A DNA stretch of 64,000 bases from the NCBI RefSeq assembly GCF_030814225.1, contig NZ_JAUSUR010000001.1, positions 1,054,001-1,118,000 on the forward strand, given 5' to 3'. Under the pieces are notes generated by a model. That model searched no databases. It had not been told where the DNA came from and saw nothing but the letters and a program-made list of their open reading frames with translations. A program made the translations under genes and the position numbers. Source of the stretch: Breznakia pachnodae. GTDB lineage: Bacteria > Bacillota_I > Bacilli_A > Erysipelotrichales > Erysipelotrichaceae. Within the stretch, counting starts at the first letter, position 1. Every line of letters starts with the position of its first letter. Shown in pieces: positions 30,626 through 38,688 of the stretch.

Positions 30626-32764
30626 CTATTTTTTATTTAATTTCTTATTTTTTATTGCAAATCCTATCACTCCAAATGAAGCAATTATCATGCTCATATA
30701 TATCCATAAGTTTGTTGTATCTGAGGTATTTACACTATTTCCAACTTGAGCACTTCCAGTAGATTCACCACTAATACTTGGTTTTAGTATAACTGGTTTT
30801 TCTGCATCTTTTTTTGATTCATCTAATTGTTTTTGCGCATCATTGATTTGAACCTGTAACTCATCTTTTAAGTCACCATCTGGTAATTTATTCACTAAAT
30901 CTTGTGCTTTATCAATTTCTTTTTGTGTAACATCAGTATTCAATTTACCATCATCATCCAACAAATCACCTACTGCTGTTTTCGCATTAAGCATCGCCTG
31001 TGCCTTATCAATTTCCTTTTGAAGTTGTGTCTTTACAGTTCCATCTTCTAACTTATTCACTGCAGCCTGTGCAGCATCAATTGATTTTTGATTTGTAGTA
31101 TCTTTTATATTTGTATGAGTACTATCAGTAAATAAATCACTCACTGATGTCTTCGCATTTAATATGTTTTGTGCTTTATCAATTTCTTTTTGTAATTGTG
31201 TTTTCACAGTTCCATCTTCTAATTTGCCAACTACCGCTTTTGCATTATCAAGTGCAGCCTGATTAGTTGTACCCTTAATATCTGTATGTGTGTTATCGGT
31301 AAATAAGTTATCCACTGTTGTTTTTGCATCTAATAGATTCTGTGCTTTACTAATTTCTGCTTTTAAGATTTCTTTAAACGTACTTTCTGGTAATGAATTC
31401 ACAACAGTTAGCGCAGCATTAATTGTGGTTTGATCTGTAGCAGTCTTAATATCACTATGTTTACTATCAGTAAATAATTCATTTACTGCTTTTTGAGCAA
31501 CAGTTCGATTGTTTAAGTATTCTTTCGCCAAATCAAGTTCTGCTTGTAAATCATTTTTGAATTGACCATCTGGCAATGTAGTTACAAGTGCTTGTGCATC
31601 ATCTATCATTGTTGATGTTGTAGTATCCTTAACATCTGTTTTTGTATCATTTAATAAATCTACAACATTCGTTTGTGCATTTAACATGTTTTGAGCTTTA
31701 TCAATGTTGTCTTGCCATTGCTGTTTCTCTGTTGGATCACTAATCCAATCAGCACTATCTTGTGCCTTTTTGATTTGTTCTTGAGTTAATCCATCTACAG
31801 GGCCACTTTGATCGTTATTTAATAATCCAGTTGATAAATCTGTATTATCAAATCTTGTAAGTGTGGAAATATCTGGTGCTGCTTGTATCATATCAGTACC
31901 ATCAATCATTAGTTGTTGTAGTTTTCCATGATTTGCAAATCCTTCTGCTGGATTTCCTGTAATCCCACTATTATCACTAACGTCCAATAAAGTAAGATTT
32001 TCATTATCATAGATTGACTGTGGAATATCTCCACTTAATTGATTCTCACGTAAATATAGATTTGCCAAATTTGGTAAGCTTCCGATACTACTTGGAATAC
32101 TTCCTGAAAAATTATTCCCACCTAAATGAAGTCGAACTAAATTATCTAGGTTTCCAATTGACTCTGGAAGTGTACCTGACAGTTGGTTATCCTGTGCATA
32201 GAATCTAGTCATCGTTTTTAAGTTACCAATGTTTGTTGATAATGTTCCTGTAAGTTGGTTATTTCCTAAATAAATATAGTTTATGTTTCCAAGTGTATAC
32301 AATGATTCAGGGATTGTTCCTGTTAATTTGTTATTTGCCAAGTACAATGTTGATAATTGCGTCATATTACCAATATTAGCAGGAATTTCACCAGTAAAGT
32401 TATTTCCATTAAAGTTTAAATACTTTGCCTGTACAAAATATTCAATCCCATAGATTGTTCCACCAATTCCTTCATCAGTAAATGTTAATGCCGCTGTAGA
32501 TGCAGTCCATAACCTTGCTTCAGCCTTGCTTATAATTCCATCAGGCGTTGTTCCATCAAGACCATCAACTGTTGGGTACTTAGCTAAAATAGCATCATGT
32601 AATGGTTTTGATGACTCTGGAAAAGCGGCATCAACAGTTCTTGTTGTTATTGTTTCATTTGTTGATTGAACTTCTTCATTTGCCTTAATTATGTTTGTTG
32701 TTACTAAACTGAACATAACTCCAGCTGCTAATAAACTAGCAAGAATTTTATTTATTCGTTTCAT
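30626..32764 (-). CDS. Surface leucine-rich-repeat protein with helical repeats and sorting-like tail
   Basis: 712 residues. Signal peptide (1-29); an EF-hand-like segment (TTPDGIISKAEAR, about 70-82); six to seven 24-residue LRRs (about 105-275) of the plant-specific type (LxxLxLxxNxLTGxIPxxIGxL); six ~57-residue helical repeats (about 315-660; consensus 'KxxDxAQxxVxxLxDGxxKxxLQxxIDKAQxxL'); tail NSVNTSDTTNLW, hydrophobic stretch and positive end, which looks like a non-LPXTG sorting signal. Starts 12 nt after the sigma gene at 32777-34156, so the two form an operon. The shared LRR/helical/tail layout matches the protein at 38689-41676. Probably a wall-bound adhesin or ligand-binding protein; ligand unknown. 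Confidence 0.8.
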   Translation of the reverse strand: MKRINKILASLLAAGVMFSLVTTNIIKANEEVQSTNETITTRTVDAAFPESSKPLHDAILAKYPTVDGLDGTTPDGIISKAEARLWTASTAALTFTDEGIGGTIYGIEYFVQAKYLNFNGNNFTGEIPANIGNMTQLSTLYLANNKLTGTIPESLYTLGNINYIYLGNNQLTGTLSTNIGNLKTMTRFYAQDNQLSGTLPESIGNLDNLVRLHLGGNNFSGSIPSSIGSLPNLANLYLRENQLSGDIPQSIYDNENLTLLDVSDNSGITGNPAEGFANHGKLQQLMIDGTDMIQAAPDISTLTRFDNTDLSTGLLNNDQSGPVDGLTQEQIKKAQDSADWISDPTEKQQWQDNIDKAQNMLNAQTNVVDLLNDTKTDVKDTTTSTMIDDAQALVTTLPDGQFKNDLQAELDLAKEYLNNRTVAQKAVNELFTDSKHSDIKTATDQTTINAALTVVNSLPESTFKEILKAEISKAQNLLDAKTTVDNLFTDNTHTDIKGTTNQAALDNAKAVVGKLEDGTVKTQLQKEIDKAQNILNAKTSVSDLFTDSTHTNIKDTTNQKSIDAAQAAVNKLEDGTVKTQLQKEIDKAQAMLNAKTAVGDLLDDDGKLNTDVTQKEIDKAQDLVNKLPDGDLKDELQVQINDAQKQLDESKKDAEKPVILKPSISGESTGSAQVGNSVNTSDTTNLWIYMSMIIASFGVIGFAIKNKKLNKK

Positions 32765-32776
32765 TTTTCCTCCAAA

Positions 32777-34156
32777 TTATTTTGTATTTATTTCATATTT
32801 AATATAGTTATCATCCATCGTAAACAGGACAATATAAACACTTCCTTTAAATGTTCCATTTACAATAGACTGATCTGTTATTTTGTAGTTCTCTCCTAGA
32901 TATTCTACATATGATTTGTCATAGTTTATCTTTGAATCATTATCAATATTCAATTCAAGATAATCTTTATAATAGTAAACTTCTATTAATTCAGGAGCAT
33001 CTTTGTCTATATTTTTAATATTTAAAGATATTTCTTCATTCTTTACATTTATAATTAACTTCCCATTTTGTTTTACACTCACAATCAGTTCTTTATCATT
33101 CAAAGTAAAAGGAAGTTCTTTATCATTCAAAGTAAAAGGAAGTTCTTTATCATCTAATGTAATACTTACATCATGAATCGTTACTTCTTCTTGTAGTTCT
33201 AAGCGAACATCAACAGCATCCTTTTTAGGAAACTGAGGATAGTAGATAGCAGCGATATATTCATATCCTTTTATCTTTTTAGCTATATCTTCATTCACAT
33301 TTGTATTTGTATCTATACTAGGATGATTTTGTTTATCATCAGCTCCTTGCAACAACCATATTGCTCCTATAATTATTACTGTACATAAGAATGTAGTAGC
33401 CATCGTTGCAATTACATGATTAGAAACAAAATTAAGTAATCGCTCCCACCAAGAAAGCCCTTGTGATTCGTATAGGTTTTTATCATAAGTAAAATCATTA
33501 TTCTGACATAGCTCTTCTCTTAACTTTTGAAGAATAAGCACAAGTAAAGGAATAAATGCCAGGTTGTATAGTTTTATATCATTCTTGTCCTGGTAAGCTG
33601 AAATCTGTTCTTCCAGTTTCTTTCTACTATGATGCAATTGAACTTTAATTGCTCCCACACTACAGTCCAATATTGCTGCAACCTCTCTCATATTAAATTC
33701 TTCTAAATAATATAGGGTCACTATTTCTCTTTGACGTTTTGATAAGTTACCAATGAACCCTTTGATTAATTCTTTGGTTTCATCCAGATTATATTGCTCC
33801 TGAGGTATCGAATCTCTTCTTTCTTCTTTAAGCCTAGACTCAAAACTTTCACTAAACTCACTATCTTCAGGAAATTCATAATCTTTTCTTTTTCTAGTTC
33901 TCAAATGGTTATAACAAGCATTTGTAACTAATCGATACATCCATGCATTGAACGTTCTAACATCATTTAATGTATCCAACTTCTGATAAATGCGAATCAT
34001 TGCTTCTTGTGTAGCATCATCCGCATCCGCTTTATTACCTACAATTGTATAGCACCAAAAATATACTTTATTAATGATTTGTGAGTATAATAACTCAAAT
34101 TGCCCTTTGTCTTTTTGAACTTCTCTGACAATTTGGGTAAGCCCATCCTCTTTCAT
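32777..34156 (-). CDS. Membrane-tethered ECF sigma factor with Ig-like ectodomain (copy A1)
   Basis: 459 residues. Sigma70 region 2 (about 18-90: FELLYSQIINKVYFWCYTIV.. ATQEAMIRIYQKL.. FNAWMYRLVTNACYNHLR) and region 4 (about 140-190: LSKRQREIVTLYYLEEFNMREVAAIL.. GAIKVQLHHSRKKL). A hydrophobic segment follows near 200-216 and a clear transmembrane helix near 246-268; residues ~290-459 would be outside, a strand-rich Ig-like region with a shared 'NIDKDAPEL' element. A 27-bp direct duplication repeats the nine residues DKELPFTLN. Own promoter (34263-34292) has the motif found upstream of the other units, suggesting autoregulation. Operon with the LRR protein. Close relative: 41722-43065. Confidence 0.85.
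   Translation of the reverse strand: MKEDGLTQIVREVQKDKGQFELLYSQIINKVYFWCYTIVGNKADADDATQEAMIRIYQKLDTLNDVRTFNAWMYRLVTNACYNHLRTRKRKDYEFPEDSEFSESFESRLKEERRDSIPQEQYNLDETKELIKGFIGNLSKRQREIVTLYYLEEFNMREVAAILDCSVGAIKVQLHHSRKKLEEQISAYQDKNDIKLYNLAFIPLLVLILQKLREELCQNNDFTYDKNLYESQGLSWWERLLNFVSNHVIATMATTFLCTVIIIGAIWLLQGADDKQNHPSIDTNTNVNEDIAKKIKGYEYIAAIYYPQFPKKDAVDVRLELQEEVTIHDVSITLDDKELPFTLNDKELPFTLNDKELIVSVKQNGKLIINVKNEEISLNIKNIDKDAPELIEVYYYKDYLELNIDNDSKINYDKSYVEYLGENYKITDQSIVNGTFKGSVYIVLFTMDDNYIKYEINTK
33087..33153. repeat. 27-bp tandem duplication inside sigma ectodomain
   Basis: Two perfect 27-bp copies (33087-33113, 33114-33140) and a 13-bp partial third. The unit is a multiple of three, so the frame is kept and nine residues are duplicated. 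The paralogue at 41722-43065 lacks it, which suggests recent slippage in this copy. Confidence 0.9.
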
Positions 34157-34262
34157 TTTTCGCCCTCCTTATACATCAAATTTACTTACCCTTAGTACAT
34201 ATACACTTGTTATTGAAAAAAGGTTAATAAAATTTGTAACTTTTATATTTTCGTATCCTTCT

Positions 34263-34292
34263 ATTAGTCGTAAATATATATATAACCGTTCA
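34263..34292 (-). promoter_or_regulatory. ECF-type promoter P1 (TGAACG-N16-CGACTAAT)
   Basis: Minus-strand -35 TGAACG (34287-34292), 16-bp AT-rich spacer, -10 CGACTAAT (34263-34270), about 107 bp before the sigma A1 start. Identical hexamer, octamer and spacing recur at 38587, 43183 and 56847. The GAAC/CGAC pattern is typical for ECF sigma promoters. The sigma gene it serves has the extended ribosome binding site GGAGGGCGA (34160-34168). Confidence 0.8.
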
Positions 34293-34303
34293 TTCTTTTT
34301 CAC

Positions 34304-34337
34304 AAAAAAAGACGAATACCCCATTCGGATAATTCGC
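34304..34337 (-). terminator. Terminator after sigma B1
   Basis: Stem GACGAATACC / GGATAATTCGCC (34311-34337) followed on the minus strand by a run of seven T. It separates the sigma gene 34356-35675 from promoter P1 of the next unit. Confidence 0.75.
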
Positions 34338-34355
34338 CTGTTTTACTTATATATT

Positions 34356-35675
34356 TTAATTAAAAACTATTTTTAATTCATTTCCAGCATAGTCATAAAT
34401 ATAAACTAAATCACTATAATCTTTCTTCGTTTCTATCGTAAGTATACGATTAACACTATCATAATGATACTCATTACTTTTTGAACCTTTTCGTATCAAC
34501 ACTATACTATCTGGGTCAACTCCAGAAATATCATCAGTCAGATAAATTGTGAACCTATTGTCCTCTTGTTTTCCATGTGCTTGTGGACTATCACGGTCGA
34601 TGTTTGTAACCACTATTTCTCTTTGATCAATAACTTGTTCATCTTTTAATAGTTGAATCTGATAAGTACCGTTATAATCAATCTGATTAGTAATTACACC
34701 ATCTATTGCAATTGCATCATATTCATTATTGGTTGTTTGTACTTCAATAAAGATAGATTCATTTGTCCATTGTGTAGGATAATTGATTGCAACAATCTCT
34801 GCTGGACTTATTGAAGGCTCTTCTTTTACTTCAACTACCTCTTTTGGTTTCTCTGGAATCACTTCTTTTACAGGTGTGGGTTCTTGTTGTAAGGATACTC
34901 CAGCGAAGATTCCTGCTGTAACAATTGCAAATATTCCTGTAATTACTTTTGCGTTGGCCGCAACAAGTATTCCAATATTTTCTACTACCGCTTCTTTAGC
35001 AAGCAAAGAACTTAGAGATATTTTTCCTGTTGTTGTCTGTTGAAACATCTGCTCGTAAACAATGCTAATTGTTTGAGGGAAAAATAATGCGAATCCATAT
35101 ATATGTGGTGATATTCCATGTTTCTTTAAATCTTTCTTTAGTAAAATCCTTACCTTATTTAATCTTGATTTAACTGTACCTTTGGGAATATCTAGTATTT
35201 CAGCTATTTCTTCTATTTTTAATCCTGCAAAATATTTTAATGTTCCTACACTCTTTAAGACATCACTCATCCCTTGCAGGGATTCTTCAATCACATTCAT
35301 TATTCTTTGATTTTCAATAATGTCTGATGTCTTTTTTACCTTTATATCAACTACATCCTCCGCAGCCTTTTCCTCATTAAATACTACTTCACGATACTTT
35401 ACACGATTATAATTTGAGCATGTATTATAGGTCATTCGATACAACCAAGAATGAAAAGCATTCTCCTCTTTTAGTTTACCAATATTCTGATAAACATTAA
35501 TAAATATATCATGCGTTATATCCTTTGCTTCTTCATCATCTAAAATGTACTGCTTAACCATAAAATTTATTCGTTGAAAATACGTCTCATATATTGTTTC
35601 AAATGCTAACTGATCTCCTTCTTTCGCTTTTTTTACGACAGAAGAGGATATAAGATATTTCTTATCATTGTACAT
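34356..35675 (-). CDS. Membrane-tethered ECF sigma factor with Ig-like ectodomain (copy B1)
   Basis: 439 residues. Region 2 (about 20-95: AFETIYETYFQRINFMVKQYI.. DITHDIFINVYQNIGKL.. FHSWLYRMTYNTCSNYNR) and region 4 (about 145-190: KYFAGLKIEEIAEILDIPKGTVKSRLNKVRILL). Then a hydrophobic stretch (IYGFALFFPQTISIVYE) and a transmembrane helix (VITGIFAIVTAGIFAGVSL, about 240-260), a Pro/Glu/Val linker and an Ig-like ectodomain (about 285-439) with NYPTQWTNESI, NGTYQIQLLKDEQVI, NIDRDSP and YDYAGNEL. Downstream of the beta-helix/pilin-like surface gene (93-bp gap holding a hairpin), so probably transcribed from P2 with it. More like 55493-56803 than like the A-type copies. Confidence 0.85.
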   Translation of the reverse strand: MYNDKKYLISSSVVKKAKEGDQLAFETIYETYFQRINFMVKQYILDDEEAKDITHDIFINVYQNIGKLKEENAFHSWLYRMTYNTCSNYNRVKYREVVFNEEKAAEDVVDIKVKKTSDIIENQRIMNVIEESLQGMSDVLKSVGTLKYFAGLKIEEIAEILDIPKGTVKSRLNKVRILLKKDLKKHGISPHIYGFALFFPQTISIVYEQMFQQTTTGKISLSSLLAKEAVVENIGILVAANAKVITGIFAIVTAGIFAGVSLQQEPTPVKEVIPEKPKEVVEVKEEPSISPAEIVAINYPTQWTNESIFIEVQTTNNEYDAIAIDGVITNQIDYNGTYQIQLLKDEQVIDQREIVVTNIDRDSPQAHGKQEDNRFTIYLTDDISGVDPDSIVLIRKGSKSNEYHYDSVNRILTIETKKDYSDLVYIYDYAGNELKIVFN

Positions 35676-35713
35676 TATGCCCTGCCCTCTATTTCACAAT
35701 CATTACGACCAAT

Positions 35714-35747
35714 AATCAGTGAACCATTTTATAGTAGTTCACTGATT
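35714..35747. terminator. Hairpin between surface gene and sigma B1, possible attenuator
   Basis: 11-bp stem AATCAGTGAAC / GTTCACTGATT with a 12-nt loop. On the minus strand the following sequence (ATTGG) is a poor T run, so it may terminate only partly or stabilise the surface-protein mRNA, giving lower sigma than adhesin expression. Confidence 0.55.
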
Positions 35748-35768
35748 TTTAGTATTATTCTATATGAC

Positions 35769-38390
35769 TTATTGTCTCTTCATCTTTCTTAACACCACAA
35801 CCACTGTCAACATACTCATTGTAATTATTGATGCGTACCATACTACATTCGTTTGATCACCAAGTGGTGGATTCGTACTAGGATATGTAGTCATAGTAAC
35901 TCTATCATCACTTTCCACAGCCTTTGAGGGTGTTTCATCTGGCTTATTTGGTGTAGCTGGGTCTGGATCTGTTGGATCAGGTTTCTCTGGATCAACTGGG
36001 TCTGGTTTTGGTGTTACTTCTTCTGTCTTTTTATAAACATTTTTAAAGACTATGTCATCCGCATTCTTATACTCCACACGATATTCATTTTTACCACTAT
36101 CATACAGTACATTAACTTCTACTGTATAAATCGTTGTATCATATGTCCAGTACTTGGTTCCTGTATCTTTTTCACTAATTGCATAATAGTGAGTTCCTTC
36201 ACTTACAACGCCCAAATCTATTTCAAATGTTCCCGTTCCTGTGATTGTTGCAGACGTTGTATCAACCCCAGCAATCGCAGTTCCTGTCGTATCCACTTCA
36301 ACTGCTTCAAATGTGAACTTTTCAGTTGTACTTGTAATTCCTGTTATTTCTTTTGTTCCTTCAATTTGTGCTTGTGGATATTCTGTAAACTGTAAGTACC
36401 AGTATATTCGTTGAGTAGTACTGTCTTCTCTACTCATTAATCTGGCAGAACCAGTAATTGATCTACCAGCTTTATTTATCACACATGTGAATGGTTCCAT
36501 TGTAAATGCACTTGCTTCGCTCGTAGTTACATCTGCTTCAATTAAGTCCAGAACTTCTCCACCCCAGGTATTGTCTTTCAGACTTAAATTTAAAGTTGTT
36601 GAACCTGTTGCTGCTCCATTAATATTTACATAATCACTAAATCCTACTTCTTCTGCTGACATTGATAGGTTTGCACTTACACCCGTATAACTTCCACTCA
36701 TATCTAAGGTTTTATAATCTTGTGTTCCTGTTACTAATGCAATTTCACCTTTATTAGTTACATCGATTGCATCAAATGTTTCATCTTGGTCTATGTATAC
36801 TTTACTTGTTTCATCAACTAACCAATAGTTTCCAAAATAAGTTGATAAAGCATCTTTTATATGAATATTAGTGGTATTTGTGAAATCTAAGTATGTAAAC
36901 TTTGATGCTGATGTTCCAGCTATTACTGTGTTGTCAGTACTAAAATTACTGAATTCGATTGCTGTATTTGAACCAGTACCTGTTTCAATTGTTTTTCCTG
37001 CATAAGTAGTAAGAAAACCTGATAGATCAGACATATCATTTAATATCACTCTTGCCTGTCCACCAATGATATTACTTGCATGACTTGAACTTGCTACAAT
37101 CGTTCCCTGTACATCTGCTGCTGAATATATATTTGTTGTTGCACTATTAGTTGTCTGAATATAATTGTTATTGTTATATCCACCAGAACCATATACATTT
37201 CCTTTTACTGTACCACTAATTAAATTGATTTCATTTGTATCAATAATTCCTCGTGAGTAACTTCCACCATAAATATTTTTATTTACAGTTGCACCATTTA
37301 AGGTAATTGTAGATTGATTAGTTACATCACCAAAGTTTCCACCACCAAGGACATTACCATCAAGAATCCCAGATGCTAATGTAATATTAGATGCACCAAC
37401 AGTATTCTTCAATGTACCAGTAACAAGTCCTCCATATTTATCATCATCTTGTCGTATTCCACCACTACCATATAAGTTAGCCACAATTGATTGACCTTCT
37501 GGCAATGCGAAAGTTACATTTGCTGTTCCTTGTACTGTATTGCTAGACCAATATCCACCACCTGTGATTTTCTGAGGATTAGCACCACCCGTTGTTTTGG
37601 TAGTACCACCTGTGATCATCACATTGGTATTTCCATAAACAATATTATTTTTATTACCACCAGCGCCTGCAATTGTTCCACCAAAAACTCCACCAGCAAT
37701 ATTAATGAATGTTGAACCAAATACATCTGCATTTGTTCCTAATCCACCACCAACAATGTGTTGTTGAATCGTACCACCATTAATTGTTATATTTGTATTT
37801 CCTGTTACTGGTGATCCATTTCCTCCTCCATATATTTCACCTTGTCCATTTGTATCACTAGCAGAACTACCAACTTGTCCACCATTTACAACTATATTAG
37901 TTGTACCTGTAGATGCACCTCCGCTACCTCCACCAATAAGATACCCTCTAACTAGACCAGAGTTCATAATAATAGATGATGTATTAACAGTAGCATTAGC
38001 GCCATTACCTCCTCCATATAGCCACCATCCTGAGCCATAAGCAGAAGTTGAATTGCTAGCCCAAGAATCATTCCAAGGCCCATTGATGGTAAGACTTGTA
38101 CTATCTACTGATTGTCCATTTCCTCCAGCATAAATGTTACCAAGATTCTTTTCAATCAAATTTGTAATCTCTACTTTTGAAGAATCAACCCCTTTACTGT
38201 TGCTTCCACCATAATATGCTGTTGAAGATACTTCACCATTCGCAAAGTCATTTTGATTCGTAATCTTCACTGGATGCCCATGTGCATAGTTAGCATCTAC
38301 TTCTGCAGGTAGTGCACCAACACTCACAGTTGTAATCAAAACACATAAAATCGCAACTGCTGTTAAGGATATTTTTCTAAACTTTTTCAT
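35769..38390 (-). CDS. Surface protein with beta-helix repeats and pilin isopeptide-type domain
   Basis: 873 residues. Signal peptide (1-27); a long Gly/Asn/Thr-rich region (about 60-430) of repeated turns such as GGGNGSPVTGNTNITINGG, typical of right-handed parallel beta-helices; a further strand-rich part; a Spy0128/FctA-like pilin isopeptide domain (about 673-790: GTKEITG.. KFTFEAVEV.. EGTHYYAISEKD.. YTVEVNVLYD.. IVFKNVYKK); a Pro/Asp/Lys-rich wall-spanning linker; tail NPPLGDQTN, hydrophobic stretch, KMKRQ. Own promoter P2 and GGAGGGCGA ribosome binding site. Probably a wall-bound stalk or adhesin. Sigma B1 follows. The isopeptide Lys/Asn pair is expected from the family but not verified here. 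Confidence 0.8.
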   Translation of the reverse strand: MKKFRKISLTAVAILCVLITTVSVGALPAEVDANYAHGHPVKITNQNDFANGEVSSTAYYGGSNSKGVDSSKVEITNLIEKNLGNIYAGGNGQSVDSTSLTINGPWNDSWASNSTSAYGSGWWLYGGGNGANATVNTSSIIMNSGLVRGYLIGGGSGGASTGTTNIVVNGGQVGSSASDTNGQGEIYGGGNGSPVTGNTNITINGGTIQQHIVGGGLGTNADVFGSTFINIAGGVFGGTIAGAGGNKNNIVYGNTNVMITGGTTKTTGGANPQKITGGGYWSSNTVQGTANVTFALPEGQSIVANLYGSGGIRQDDDKYGGLVTGTLKNTVGASNITLASGILDGNVLGGGNFGDVTNQSTITLNGATVNKNIYGGSYSRGIIDTNEINLISGTVKGNVYGSGGYNNNNYIQTTNSATTNIYSAADVQGTIVASSSHASNIIGGQARVILNDMSDLSGFLTTYAGKTIETGTGSNTAIEFSNFSTDNTVIAGTSASKFTYLDFTNTTNIHIKDALSTYFGNYWLVDETSKVYIDQDETFDAIDVTNKGEIALVTGTQDYKTLDMSGSYTGVSANLSMSAEEVGFSDYVNINGAATGSTTLNLSLKDNTWGGEVLDLIEADVTTSEASAFTMEPFTCVINKAGRSITGSARLMSREDSTTQRIYWYLQFTEYPQAQIEGTKEITGITSTTEKFTFEAVEVDTTGTAIAGVDTTSATITGTGTFEIDLGVVSEGTHYYAISEKDTGTKYWTYDTTIYTVEVNVLYDSGKNEYRVEYKNADDIVFKNVYKKTEEVTPKPDPVDPEKPDPTDPDPATPNKPDETPSKAVESDDRVTMTTYPSTNPPLGDQTNVVWYASIITMSMLTVVVVLRKMKRQ

Positions 38391-38586
38391 ATTCTTTCGC
38401 CCTCCATAATCTGAAACTATCTACTACTTAACAAATGCCCAATTGTTTTTTCTAAATTTAGCACATGTTTTTTTACCTATGCAATACCTAATGTATCAAG
38501 ACACACTGGCGTAGTAGTAAGTTACATTAAAGACACACAAGTGTCAAAAAGGTTCACTTTTTTTACTTCAATTTTTCTATTCTATT

Positions 38587-38616
38587 ATTAGTCGTAAAAT
38601 CATATTTATTCGTTCA
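38587..38616 (-). promoter_or_regulatory. ECF-type promoter P2 (TGAACG-N16-CGACTAAT)
   Basis: -35 TGAACG at 38611-38616, 16-bp spacer, -10 CGACTAAT at 38587-38594, minus strand. It leaves a ~190-nt leader before the surface gene at 38390, which starts after GGAGGGCGA (38397-38405). This is the only copy of the motif that directly precedes a surface-protein gene rather than a sigma gene. Confidence 0.8.
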
Positions 38617-38631
38617 CTACTTTATAAAGAA

Positions 38632-38661
38632 AAAGTACCAGATTGTTTCATCTGATACTTT
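38632..38661 (-). terminator. Terminator of sigma A2/LRR operon
   Basis: 11-bp stem (AAAGTACCAGA / TCTGATACTTT, one G-U type mismatch) just beyond the stop codon of the LRR protein at 38689. Confidence 0.7.
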
Positions 38662-38688
38662 CATCTCATCTAATTTATTTAGATTCTA

